Assembly (NCBI GenBank): GCA_050187415.1
Contig: JBFWXN010000016.1
Location: 1 to 64,000 of the forward strand
From: Ga0077555 sp050187415
Lineage (GTDB): Bacteria > Pseudomonadota > Alphaproteobacteria > Rhizobiales > Hyphomicrobiaceae
Reading direction: 5' to 3'
Length of the DNA: 64,000 nt
Under the pieces are notes generated by a model. The model searched no databases and was not told the DNA's origin. It saw only the letters and a list, made by a program, of their open reading frames with translations. Position 1 is the stretch's first letter. Each line of letters begins with the position of its first letter. A program made the position numbers and the translations under genes. Shown one piece after another: positions 25,218 to 34,008 of this stretch.

Positions 25218-25442
25218 GGATCGTGCTCCCGCAACGGTCGCGCGCGAGGTCCAGCGCGGGTGTGCGAGGACGCGATGACCGGAACTCTGCCATGAGGCGG
25301 CAACACGAACGTTCGCCGCCGGAGAAAGATGCCGCCACAACCTGCGCCGTGTGACACAAGCCGCAGTGCTAACCGGCTCGCGGTCTCGCCGCAAGGACAA
25401 GCAACCGCGCGCCGTGCCCCCTCGGACCAATCAGCGGCTCGC

Positions 25443-26951
25443 CTACTGCTCTGTGACGGACACCGCGACGTACCGCATCTGACCTTTGGCGTCCTCGACC
25501 CTGAGCAAGATCGCACGCCGGCCGTCTTTGCGGATTTTTTCGATGGCCTTTTCGACATCGGCCACGGTCGCGATTTGATCCTGCGCCGCCTCGACGATCA
25601 CATCGCCGGCCTTCAGGCCCTTGCGGCCAGCCGGGCTCGTCGGCCCGACCTCGGTCACGACAACGCCTTTCGCGACGCGCGCGTCGATGCCGTACTTCTT
25701 GCGGAGCGCGTCGTCGATCGGTGCCAGCGTCATGCCGAGGTAGGTCGTGCCGGTGCCCGGCTGCGTGCCCGTCGGGCTCGCCTTGTCCGTGTCGCCCTCC
25801 TCCAGGAGACCGACGACGACCTTCAAGACGCGTCGCTCGCCTTTGCGCATGATGTCGACATCGATGGTTTTGCCGACGGCAACGCGCGAGACCAGACGCG
25901 GCAGACTGCGCACCGACGTGACGTCACGCCCGTCGAGACGCAGGATGACGTCGCCGGCCTGAACGCCGCCTTTGGCGGCCGGACTCTCAGGTGTGACCGC
26001 CGAGACGAGGGCGCCCGTATTCTCCTTGACGCCCAACGATTCCGCGATCTCGTCGGTCACCGACTGGATCTTGACACCAAGCCAGCCGCGCCGCGTCTCG
26101 CCGAACTGCCGAAGCTGGTCGACAACCGATGACGCCGTATCGGAGGGCACCGCAAAGCCGATGCCGATCGAGCCGCCCGAGGGAGAGATGATAGCGGTAT
26201 TCACGCCGATCACCTCGCCATCCATATTGAACAGCGGACCGCCGGAATTGCCTTTGTTGATCGCTGCGTCCGTCTGAAGATAGTCGTCGTAGGGGCCGGA
26301 GTTGATATCGCGCTGCTTGGCCGAGATGATACCCGCCGAGACCGAGCCGCCAAGGCCGAACGGATTGCCGATCGCCATCACCCAATCGCCGACCTTCATG
26401 GTTTCGGAGACGCCGAAACGAACTTCGGCAAGCGGCTTCTTCGGTGTGACTTTCAACAGCGCAAGGTCTGTCTTGGTGTCGCGACCGACCACCTTCTCGA
26501 CCTTCAGCTTGGTGCCGTCGTGGAAGTTCACCACGATCTCGTCGGCACCCTCGATGACGTGATGGTTGGTGACGATCAGGCCTTCCTTGCCGTCGATCAC
26601 GAAGCCGGAGCCGAGCGATGATACCTTGCGATCGCCGCTGCCCCTGTCGCCGTCCTTGCGATTGAAAAAATCCTCGAAGAACTCTTCGAAGGGGGAGCCC
26701 TTCGGTACGTTCGGCAGAGGAACGCCGGAAGGCCCCTTGGCCTTCTGGCTTGTCGAAATGTTGACCACCGCGTCAGTGAGCTTTTCGGCGAGCGGAGCCA
26801 GGCTTTGCGGTCCGCTCCTGGCGCTCAGCGCCTGCGGGAGCACCGTGAGCATCAACAGGGTTGCTGCCACGAGCGAGGCACGCCCGACCCGTGCGGACCC
26901 TGCATCTGCGCCGCGACTGCCCGCAAACCTAGCCCGCACTTGGTCGATCAT
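25443..26951 (-). CDS. degP: Do-family periplasmic serine protease with two PDZ domains
   Basis: 502 residues from the ATG at 26951 with GAGGAGCAG upstream. A signal anchor (SLVAATLLMLTVLPQALSA) precedes a trypsin-like domain with VTNHHVIEG (His), TKTDLALLK (Asp) and GNSGGPLFN (Ser). Two PDZ domains follow (ESPAAKGGVQAGDVILRLDG; SPAGRKGLKAGDVIVEAA). It degrades or refolds misfolded envelope proteins. It is last in the leftward folA-hflK-hflC-degP group, an arrangement known in alphaproteobacteria. Confidence 0.93.
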   Translation of the reverse strand: MIDQVRARFAGSRGADAGSARVGRASLVAATLLMLTVLPQALSARSGPQSLAPLAEKLTDAVVNISTSQKAKGPSGVPLPNVPKGSPFEEFFEDFFNRKDGDRGSGDRKVSSLGSGFVIDGKEGLIVTNHHVIEGADEIVVNFHDGTKLKVEKVVGRDTKTDLALLKVTPKKPLAEVRFGVSETMKVGDWVMAIGNPFGLGGSVSAGIISAKQRDINSGPYDDYLQTDAAINKGNSGGPLFNMDGEVIGVNTAIISPSGGSIGIGFAVPSDTASSVVDQLRQFGETRRGWLGVKIQSVTDEIAESLGVKENTGALVSAVTPESPAAKGGVQAGDVILRLDGRDVTSVRSLPRLVSRVAVGKTIDVDIMRKGERRVLKVVVGLLEEGDTDKASPTGTQPGTGTTYLGMTLAPIDDALRKKYGIDARVAKGVVVTEVGPTSPAGRKGLKAGDVIVEAAQDQIATVADVEKAIEKIRKDGRRAILLRVEDAKGQMRYVAVSVTEQ

Positions 26952-27123
26952 GACTGCTCCTCGCCATCGCGACACGTCGGCCAGTCTGGATGGCCTCCCT
27001 TGACCCGCTGCCGGGCCTATCGTCAAGCTTAGCAGAAACGAGCATCACGGCGGCACTACGGCAGTGCACGCCGCGATCCGGTCCGGCACATTTCGATCCG
27101 GACCCGCATTGAAGTCAGGCGCC

Positions 27124-28026
27124 TCAGCGGTTTGCCGGCGGCTGTGGCTTCGTGGGCGCCAGGTTGGCGCCCGAAGCGTTGAAGTAGCGGAAGAACTCAC
27201 TGTCGGGAGACAAAAGCATGCGCGTGTCGCCAGACTTGAAGCCGGCCTCGTAGGCCTGCATCGACCGATAGAAGGCAAAAAAGTCCGGGTCCTTTCCGAA
27301 CGCATCGGCGAACACCTGGTTGCGCTGCGCATCGCCTTCACCACGCAGCAGTTCCCCCTTCTTCGTGGCCTCTGCCTTGATCACCGTTGCCTCGCGATCG
27401 GCCGTCGCGCGGATGCGGTTGGCGGCGGCAGCACCCTCGGCGCGGAATTCGGCCGCCTCACGCTGGCGCTCGGCCCGCATGCGATCGTAGATGTTCTTCG
27501 AGTTCTGCTCGGGCAGGTCGGCGCGCTTGATACGAACATCGACCACCTCGAGGCCGAAGTCCTTCCCCTCGGTGTTCACATGCTGTGCGATGCGCTTCAT
27601 CAGCTCTTCGCGCTTGTCCCGCACCAGATCGATGAACGTCGTGGCGCCGAGCACGCGACGAATGGACGATTCGACGATCGGGCCCAGCCGCGATCGCACG
27701 ACCCGCTCTTCGCGTACCGTCTGGTAGAAGCGTAGCGGATCGGTGATGCGATAGCGCGCGAACGCGTCGACAACGATCCGCTTCTGATCGGAGGCCGTAA
27801 CCTCCTGGGGCTGCGTGTCGAGATCGAGAATGCGCTTGTCGAAGTAGTCGACGCTTTCGACGACGGGGATCTTCCAGTGAAGCCCCGGATGGCTGATCAC
27901 ACGCTTCGGCTTGCCGAACTCGAGCACCAGTGCCTGCTCGTTCTGGTGCACGATGAACAGAGAAAAGTAAGCTGCCGTCGCAGCGACACCGAGCAATGCG
28001 AGGACGATACCAAGGAGGATACGCAT
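27124..28026 (-). CDS. hflC: HflC, FtsH-protease modulator
   Basis: 300 residues: one N-terminal membrane helix (ILLGIVLALLGVAATAAYFS) followed by a band-7/SPFH domain, with the conserved HPGLHWKIPVVESVDYFDKR and an Ala/Arg/Glu-rich coiled coil (RAERQREAAEFRAEGAAAAN). HflC and HflK form a large inner-membrane complex around FtsH. Its start is 3 nt after the hflK stop. C-terminus Pro-rich (TKPQPPANR). Confidence 0.95.
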   Translation of the reverse strand: MRILLGIVLALLGVAATAAYFSLFIVHQNEQALVLEFGKPKRVISHPGLHWKIPVVESVDYFDKRILDLDTQPQEVTASDQKRIVVDAFARYRITDPLRFYQTVREERVVRSRLGPIVESSIRRVLGATTFIDLVRDKREELMKRIAQHVNTEGKDFGLEVVDVRIKRADLPEQNSKNIYDRMRAERQREAAEFRAEGAAAANRIRATADREATVIKAEATKKGELLRGEGDAQRNQVFADAFGKDPDFFAFYRSMQAYEAGFKSGDTRMLLSPDSEFFRYFNASGANLAPTKPQPPANR

Positions 28027-28029
28027 GGC

Positions 28030-29178
28030 TCAATTGCCCCCACGTGGCTCGGCCTTGGGCCGTTGCAGTTGATCCAGTGGCAGATAGGGCACCACGCTTT
28101 GTCCGCCCTTCTGGTCCAGGATGATCTTGTCCGTGCCAGCGAGGACCCGCTCCATGGTCTCGAGGAACATGCGCTTGCGCGTCACTTCAGGCGCTTTGAG
28201 ATATTCATCGTAGATCTTGAGGAAGCGCGCCGCCTGACCCTGCGCCTCGGCGACGGTCTGTTGCTTGTATCCTTCGCCGCTCTGCAGGATGCGTTCGGCT
28301 TCGCCGCGCGCCTCCGGCACGATGCGGTTGGCATAGGCAAAGGCTTCGTTCTGTAACCGCTCCTGATCGGCGCGTGCCGCCTGAACGTCTCGGAAGGCAT
28401 CGATCACCTGGGACGGCGGATCGACCTTTTGCAACTGCACCTGATCGATCTGGATACCGGCGCCATAGCTGTCGAGCGTCGCCTGGATCAGCCTCTGGGC
28501 GTCGGCCTCGGCCTGCTGGCGGGCTTCGGTCAGCAGCGGCGCGATGTTCGACTTGCCGACGATCTCGCGCATCGCGCTCTCGGAGACCTCCTTCACGGTC
28601 TGCTCGGGCTGCTGGATGTTGAAGAGATAGGCGGCGGCGTCCTTGATCCGCCAGTAGACGACGAAATCCACGTCGACGATGTTCTCGTCGCCCGTCAGCA
28701 TGAGGCTCTCTTCGGGTACGTCGCGAACGGTCGTCTGGTAGTTGCGCGTCGTCACGCCCGAGCGCATGCCGATCTCGATGATATTCTGCCGGGTAACCTT
28801 CGGCAGCCGCACTTCCTCGATCGGGGGTGGCAGGCGGAAGTGCAGGCCGGGCGGCTCCTGACGCACGAATTCGCCGAACCGCATCACCACGCCCAGCTCG
28901 TCGGGATTGACCCGGAACGTGAACAGATAGAAGGCCAGCAGGGCCACGATCGGCGCCGCAATGAGCAGCATCAACGGGCCGGGCAAGCCAGAGCCCGGCA
29001 TCACCTGTTTCAGGCGATCCTGGCTGCGCTTCAGGAGCTCCTCGAGATCGGGCTGCTGGCCACCGCCGCCACCCGACGGACCCTGGCCCCAGGGGCCCTG
29101 TCCCCAAGGACCGCCGCCACCGCCGCCGCTGCCGCCGCCTTTCCAGCCGCCGCCGCCGCTCTGATTGCTCCAAGGCAT
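28030..29178 (-). CDS. hflK: HflK, FtsH-protease modulator
   Basis: 382 residues. The N-terminus is Gly-rich (GGGWKGGGSGGGGGGPWGQG) before a single membrane helix (LMLLIAAPIVALLAFYLFTF) and an SPFH domain (RVNPDELGVVMRFGEFVRQE). A coiled coil and the short C-terminal strand (PYLPLDQL) follow. The partner HflC gene is 3 nt downstream; folA lies upstream by ~180 nt. ATG at 29178 with GGCGGTG before it. Confidence 0.95.
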   Translation of the reverse strand: MPWSNQSGGGGWKGGGSGGGGGGPWGQGPWGQGPSGGGGGQQPDLEELLKRSQDRLKQVMPGSGLPGPLMLLIAAPIVALLAFYLFTFRVNPDELGVVMRFGEFVRQEPPGLHFRLPPPIEEVRLPKVTRQNIIEIGMRSGVTTRNYQTTVRDVPEESLMLTGDENIVDVDFVVYWRIKDAAAYLFNIQQPEQTVKEVSESAMREIVGKSNIAPLLTEARQQAEADAQRLIQATLDSYGAGIQIDQVQLQKVDPPSQVIDAFRDVQAARADQERLQNEAFAYANRIVPEARGEAERILQSGEGYKQQTVAEAQGQAARFLKIYDEYLKAPEVTRKRMFLETMERVLAGTDKIILDQKGGQSVVPYLPLDQLQRPKAEPRGGN

Positions 29179-29361
29179 AAATTCACCGCCATCAATTGTG
29201 GATTGCGCTCAACCGCTACGCGCCTGAACGAGGCCCGGACGGCCTGCGACGCGGGGTACCTACGTTGCCGGTCACGGCCAAACCCGCTTGGGAGCTTATA
29301 GGGCATGCCCTCCCGGATGCGCAAACCCAGCACGTCAAACATGGTGACATTCAGCGGCCGT

Positions 29362-29913
29362 TCAAGCGCGACGAGGTGCTTGTGGCGCACCAATACGGCG
29401 GAAATGAATGGCAATGGCGCAAAATTCGTCGCGTGGATCCGCCTCGATAGGCCGTTGCGCGACCTCGCGCCATTCGGCGGGGTCGAGGGAAGGAAAAACC
29501 GTATCGCCCGCAAGCTCAGTATCTATACGGTCCAATTGAATGTCGGTTGCATAGGGAAGCGCCTGCCGATAGATCTCACCGCCCCCCGCAATGATGATTT
29601 CCGTGGCGCCGCGGGCATCCGCAAATCTCCGAGCCTGCTCGAAAGCGTCGAATAGATTTCCGACCGAGAAGACACCAGGGGCCGCAAAGCCTTTGTCCCG
29701 CGTCACGACGATGGTGTCGCGCCCGTCGAGAGCCCTGCCGATGGCCTGATACGTCTTCCTGCCCATGATCATCGGGCGGCCCATCGTCAAAGCCCGAAAT
29801 CGCTTCAGGCTCGACGGCATGCGCCACGGCATGTCGCCATCTTGCCCGATCACGCTGTTGCGCGTCGCCGCGACGACAAGGACGATGGCTTTTTGATCAG
29901 GTTGACGGTTCAC
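29362..29913 (-). CDS. folA: Dihydrofolate reductase
   Basis: 183 residues from a GTG at 29913 with AGGGAAGC upstream. Conserved motifs include RNSVIGQDGDMPWRMPSSLK, MGRKTYQAIG and IIAGGGEIYRQALPYAT. It reduces dihydrofolate with NADPH and regenerates the cofactor consumed by ThyA, whose gene is upstream on the same strand. A small open frame in the thyA-folA gap overlaps its start by 17 nt. Confidence 0.94.
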   Translation of the reverse strand: MNRQPDQKAIVLVVAATRNSVIGQDGDMPWRMPSSLKRFRALTMGRPMIMGRKTYQAIGRALDGRDTIVVTRDKGFAAPGVFSVGNLFDAFEQARRFADARGATEIIIAGGGEIYRQALPYATDIQLDRIDTELAGDTVFPSLDPAEWREVAQRPIEADPRDEFCAIAIHFRRIGAPQAPRRA

Positions 29914-30100
29914 GCTTCCCTGGATGCAATGGCTTGTGTTGGAACTCCACGCCGCAGTTCTTCTGAATAGCGGCTTTCTCGACGGCTTCTAGCTCGCCTT
30001 TCAAACGCGCCAGCTCGGCAGTTGTTTGATCATTCCCCCCGACACGAGGAAATGCGCTGCGCTTCTTCGACGAACAGAATTTTATCGGACGAGTATGCGC
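29897..30100 (-). other. Short open frame in the thyA-folA gap
   Basis: A 67-codon frame reads QTTAELARLKGELEAVEKAA then KNCGVEFQHKPLHPGKREP and ends inside folA. It has helix-like periodicity but no ATG or GTG in its upstream part; an ATG with a GGGGGGA leader lies in another frame (MIKQLPSW). This could be a frameshifted small gene or chance. Not firmly supported. Confidence 0.25.
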
Positions 30101-30141
30101 TATCGCCTACAAAAGCTGCGGTTAAGCAAGAGAAATGCGAT

Positions 30142-30936
30142 CTAGACCGCTACCGGCGCCTTGATGTGCGGATGCGGGTCGTAGCCCTCGATGTGGAAAT
30201 CCTCGTAGCGGAAGTCGAAGAGAGACTTCACGTCCGGGTTGAGCAGCAGGCGGGGCAGTGGCCGTGGCTCGCGCGAGAGCTGAAGATCCGCCTGCTCGAG
30301 ATGGTTCAGGTAGAGGTGCGCGTCGCCCAGCGTGTGCACGAAGTCTCCCGGTTCGAAGCCCGTGACATGCGCCATCATCATGGTGAGAGCGGCATAGCTG
30401 GCGATATTGAACGGTACGCCGAGGAAGATGTCGGCCGATCGCTGATAGAGCTGACAGGAAAGTCGCCCGTCAGCGACATAGAACTGGAACAGGCAGTGAC
30501 AGGGTGCCAGCGCCATGTCGGGAATGTCGGACGGGTTCCAGGCGGTCACGATCATGCGCCGACTGTCGGGATTGGTGCGCAGCGTCTCCACGACCTCGCC
30601 GATCTGGTCGATGGTGTTTCCGTCGGGCGCTGCCCAAGAGCGCCACTGCTTTCCGTAAACCGGGCCGAGTTCGCCGTCCCGGTTGGCCCACTCGTCCCAG
30701 ATGGTAACCCCGTTCTCCCGCAAATAGGCGACATTGGTGTCGCCGGCCAGAAACCACACCAGCTCGTGGAAGATCGATTTCAGATGAAGCTTTTTGGTCG
30801 TCACGAGGGGGAAGCCCCGACCGAGATCGAACCGCATCTGGTGCCCGAACACACTCAGTGTGCCGGTCCCCGTCCGGTCCGATTTGCGCACGCCATGATC
30901 GCGCACGCGTCGCATGAGGTCGAGATAAGCGTCCAT
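30142..30936 (-). CDS. thyA: Thymidylate synthase
   Basis: 264 residues, exactly the length of Escherichia coli ThyA. Catalytic Cys in LAPCHCLFQFYVADGRLSCQ, the RRMIVTAWNP motif and the folate-binding DFHIEGYDPHPHIKAPVAV C-terminus are all present. It makes dTMP from dUMP and methylene-tetrahydrofolate. The ATG at 30936 is chosen over upstream starts by family length. It heads the thyA-folA-hflK-hflC-degP series. Confidence 0.96.
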   Translation of the reverse strand: MDAYLDLMRRVRDHGVRKSDRTGTGTLSVFGHQMRFDLGRGFPLVTTKKLHLKSIFHELVWFLAGDTNVAYLRENGVTIWDEWANRDGELGPVYGKQWRSWAAPDGNTIDQIGEVVETLRTNPDSRRMIVTAWNPSDIPDMALAPCHCLFQFYVADGRLSCQLYQRSADIFLGVPFNIASYAALTMMMAHVTGFEPGDFVHTLGDAHLYLNHLEQADLQLSREPRPLPRLLLNPDVKSLFDFRYEDFHIEGYDPHPHIKAPVAV

Positions 30937-31167
30937 GGAGCCGACTGCTAACGTGATTCGCCCGCGGCAGGTCTGACCGCGTATGTGGATATAGTGTTTC
31001 CCACAAGTTGCATCCACCCAGACGTGCGCAGGGGGCGCATGAGGCTGAGGAGGGAAGCGAACACGAGCGAGGTAGGGCTGGCGCCACGGCGTCTTTAGCG
31101 CCGTAGCGCCGGATCCCGAACCCCGCGTAGGAGGACCTCGTCCTGAAGGAAGCCGGCAGAGACCCTT

Positions 31168-31464
31168 TCAGCTCGCGAACTTCGACTTCAACAAACCGAT
31201 CACGAGCGCCGTGACCCCGCCGCTGACGCCACCAGTGAGGAAACCCTGAATGATCGTACCGATGTCGAGGCCCGATGTCGCTGCGGCCCCGCCCAATCCC
31301 AGGATCGAGCCGAGAATCTGACCGCCGATGCCACCTCCGACGGCGCCTGCGATGGTGTTGCCGAGCGGGCCGAGGCTTGTACCCTTCGCTGCCGCGCCGG
31401 CTGCGTTGCCGCCAATGGCGCCGCTGATTACCTGAATAATAAGAGCAGTTAAATCTATGGCCAT
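31168..31464 (-). CDS. Glycine-rich hydrophobic protein
   Basis: 98 residues from the ATG at 31464 (MAIDLTALIIQVISGAIGGN). Nearly the whole chain is Gly/Ala/Leu/Ile with glycine-zipper-like patterns (GNTIAGAVGGGIGGQILGSI), and it ends in a basic LLKSKFAS. It is likely membrane-inserted or oligomeric. The only Shine-Dalgarno-like GAGGAG directly abuts the ATG; a longer form from 31527 is possible. Function unknown. Confidence 0.6.
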   Translation of the reverse strand: MAIDLTALIIQVISGAIGGNAAGAAAKGTSLGPLGNTIAGAVGGGIGGQILGSILGLGGAAATSGLDIGTIIQGFLTGGVSGGVTALVIGLLKSKFAS

Positions 31465-31560
31465 CTCCTCGAATCCAAATGAACTCGCGATTCGAACAGT
31501 AACGCACAAATATGACGAGTACCTCATATAAAAACGAGAACGCTTGCAGTGCGTTCGCGT

Positions 31561-32283
31561 TCAGAAGCTCGTGGTGAGGCGCGTGAGCCATTCAGGCGAG
31601 GCCGCGACGAGGGCCGCTTCGACGCGTTTGTCGAGGCCGGTCACGACCGATAGTCCGACGGCCACCAGGAGAACGCCGAGCGCAGCCTTCAACGGGCCGC
31701 CCGCGCTCATCAGGCGACCTCGCATGTTGAGCATCATCTGACGCGAGAGCGTTCCGAGGACGAGCAATGGCAACGCGGCGCCGATACCGAAAGCGAGCAT
31801 TGTCGCTGCGACCTGACCGAGATCCTTGCCCTGAGAGGCGAGAACCGCCGCCGCGCCCAAGGTCGGGCCGACGCAGGGGCTCCAGACCGCCCCGAGAAGG
31901 ACCCCCACGCCGAACTGGCCCGACAGACCGCTCGCGCTGCCCCCTCCGAATCGCGCCGAGGCCCAGGACGAGACGGGGCTTGCGACCGTGGCGACAGCCT
32001 CCTGCAACTTCGGGATGATCAGAACCAATCCAATGAGTACCAGCAGGATACCCGCAAGGATGCGAAACACATCCGTATCGAGACCGATCGCGAACCCTAT
32101 CGTCGCCACGAATATGCCAATGGCGACGAAGCTGAGCGCGAGGCCGACCGCCAGCGCCACCGGACCGAGGCGATGCTCGCTCGCCGCGGTTCCGAGAACG
32201 ATCGGAAGCAATGGCAGGACGCACGGCGAGAGCACCGATAGAATACCAGCCAACAAGGCTAGCCCGAGCGTCGCCACAGACAT
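31561..32283 (-). CDS. CcdA/DsbD-type thiol-disulfide transmembrane carrier
   Basis: 240 residues with six predicted membrane helices. Redox Cys lie in LSPCVLPLLP and WSPCVGPTLG, the CcdA signature. It passes electrons from cytoplasmic thioredoxin to a periplasmic thiol protein. The gene 10 nt upstream encodes an exported thioredoxin-like protein that is its likely acceptor, so this pair forms a periplasmic reducing system. Confidence 0.9.
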   Translation of the reverse strand: MSVATLGLALLAGILSVLSPCVLPLLPIVLGTAASEHRLGPVALAVGLALSFVAIGIFVATIGFAIGLDTDVFRILAGILLVLIGLVLIIPKLQEAVATVASPVSSWASARFGGGSASGLSGQFGVGVLLGAVWSPCVGPTLGAAAVLASQGKDLGQVAATMLAFGIGAALPLLVLGTLSRQMMLNMRGRLMSAGGPLKAALGVLLVAVGLSVVTGLDKRVEAALVAASPEWLTRLTTSF

Positions 32284-32293
32284 ACCGATACCC

Positions 32294-32689
32294 TCAAAGT
32301 GCCTTGGTAAGCAGCGCTTCGATCGACGCCGCGTTCGTGTCGCCGACCGACCGGCCCACTTCGTTAGCGCCCTTGAATACGATCAAGGTACTCTGAGACC
32401 GCGCGTTGAGCTTGCGCAATTCGGCTTTCTGGTTGTCGAAGTCGACTTTGAGAAATACGAAGCCCTTGAATTTATCGGCTTTCGCCAACCCTTCGATGAT
32501 CGGCTTCTGCGCGTGGCAGGTGGGGCACCAGGGTGCCGCGACCTCGACGAGAATTGGCTTGCCGGCCTTTTGTGCGGCCTGCAACGCCGATTCGGTGTAG
32601 GCTTCCTCGGCCGATGCGTGAGAGATCGACAGCGTAAGAGCCATCGGCAGCACGGCGGCCATCGAGATCAGGTTGCGGCGGCTTATCAT
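32294..32689 (-). CDS. Exported thioredoxin-fold protein
   Basis: 131 residues from the ATG at 32689, which has AGGAGA at 6-nt spacing; an ATG 6 nt upstream directly abuts that site. A Tat-like leader (ISRRNLISMAAVLPMALT, cut near SHASA) precedes a thioredoxin domain with AAPWCPTCHAQKP. It is probably periplasmic and reduced by the CcdA-like partner encoded directly downstream. Target thiols are unknown. Confidence 0.88.
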   Translation of the reverse strand: MISRRNLISMAAVLPMALTLSISHASAEEAYTESALQAAQKAGKPILVEVAAPWCPTCHAQKPIIEGLAKADKFKGFVFLKVDFDNQKAELRKLNARSQSTLIVFKGANEVGRSVGDTNAASIEALLTKAL

Positions 32690-32996
32690 GTCCATTCTCC
32701 TGGCGACGAAACGGGCGTTGTCATGCGTAGCGTGCCCATCGGACGATCGATCGGCTTGGCTGAGCGGCTGCGAGAGAGACTTCCACCCCCCGCGTGTTTG
32801 CCGAATATTCCGATGACGTGCCAATCAATGATTTGCGAGGCAGCGTGAATTGGCGCCGGGCCCTGACGGCGATGCTGGCGCCGGCTCGGTCGTCTCCGTG
32901 TCGTTTCGTATCGCTCACCCCGGCGCTCCGTCGTAATTGACGTGGTCAACGACGCTACGCTTACAACAGCCTTCAATTGCGAACAGGATCCGCCCG

Positions 32997-33467
32997 ATGC
33001 TCAAGGCTCTCGTCCTCACCGGCACGCACCTGGCCATGGCTGCCATAGGCTTCATGGCAGGCGTCTACACGTTGCCTATTCTGACCGCCCCAAAAGGACC
33101 CGAAGCGGCATCGCTTCAGGCAACGGCTCGCGCGGCCGTTTTCAAGGGGCGCTTCGATCGAAATTTGAAAGGCAGCGACTTCCTGCATTGGGGCGAGGGC
33201 GAGGTCTCGGTTGCGCGCGACAAAATCGGGCACGACGGCCGTCTCGCGCCCGGTCCTGACTACAAGCTCTATCTGACGACCGATTTCGTGGATGACAAAT
33301 CCGGATTTCTCAAGATCAAAGGCCAGGCACGGCTTATCGGCGACGTAAAGACATTCAACGGTTTCCTGCTTCCCGTCCCCGACGGTGTCGATGTCGGCAA
33401 GTACACGACGGTCGTGGTCTGGTGTGAATCTTTCAGTGCCTTCATCTCGGCTGCGAAGTATCGCTGA
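32997..33467 (+). CDS. DM13-domain membrane-anchored protein
   Basis: 156 residues from the ATG at 32997. One N-terminal membrane helix (GTHLAMAAIGFMAGVYTL) is followed by a DM13 domain: FKGRFDRNLKGSDFLHWGEG, then GPDYKLYLTTDFVDDKSGFL and VVVWCESFSAFISAAKYR. DM13 domains carry a conserved Cys and are linked to redox or electron transfer in animal proteins; the bacterial role is not established. It is divergent from the thioredoxin/CcdA pair. Confidence 0.8.
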   Translation: MLKALVLTGTHLAMAAIGFMAGVYTLPILTAPKGPEAASLQATARAAVFKGRFDRNLKGSDFLHWGEGEVSVARDKIGHDGRLAPGPDYKLYLTTDFVDDKSGFLKIKGQARLIGDVKTFNGFLLPVPDGVDVGKYTTVVVWCESFSAFISAAKYR

Positions 33468-33496
33468 GCCCACAGACGTCTCACCTGGAAAATGTC

Positions 33497-33524
33497 GGAC
33501 GGGCGGCTTTGGCGCCGCCCGTCC
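33497..33524. terminator. GC-rich hairpin after the DM13 gene
   Basis: GGACGGGCGGC (33497-33507) and GCCGCCCGTCC (33514-33524) form an 11-bp perfect stem with a 6-nt loop, 30 nt after the DM13 stop. There is no T run, so termination is uncertain. Confidence 0.5.
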
Positions 33525-33622
33525 GGGCTCGTTACCGAAATCGACCGTGACGCGCCAGAATGCCCAGGTTCACTCGAACGCGGGGCTGACGCGAAGGTCA
33601 CAGGTGTGAGGTTATTCGAAGA

Positions 33623-33877
33623 TCAGAACTCAGAATAGGCGCCCTTGGCCAAGGCCAGCGACACCACTGATAGCTGGCCATCCGCGGGAGATGGCGGGGC
33701 AACGCTCATGTAACTGGCAACCGCCTGTTGCACCTTACTGCGTTGCTGTTGATTCACGGCTGCTATCGCCAGTTGGCGGGATTCTTCGCTACGTTTGGCG
33801 GTCAGCGGATCGGATTGCCGCGCCTCAGGCGCGGATCGTATGTAGAATGCGTCGCTTTTGGTGACTGCTTTGATCAT
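33623..33877 (-). CDS. Small hypothetical protein
   Basis: 84 residues; the ATG at 33877 follows AGGAGAGATAA, a good site. The chain is soluble with a helical centre (SRQLAIAAVNQQQRSKVQQA) and no Cys. No family recognised. It stands alone, convergent with the DM13 gene. Confidence 0.6.
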   Translation of the reverse strand: MIKAVTKSDAFYIRSAPEARQSDPLTAKRSEESRQLAIAAVNQQQRSKVQQAVASYMSVAPPSPADGQLSVVSLALAKGAYSEF

Positions 33878-34008
33878 TTATCTCTCCTGCCCGCGACGAC
33901 CCTAATCCAAATGTCTTTCGGGCCTGGCCGTTTCGGAGAGCAAGCATTTAATCAAATTGCTCCTATCTCCTTCAGATCGTCCGTTCGGTTACCAGATGAT
34001 TGGAGAAA

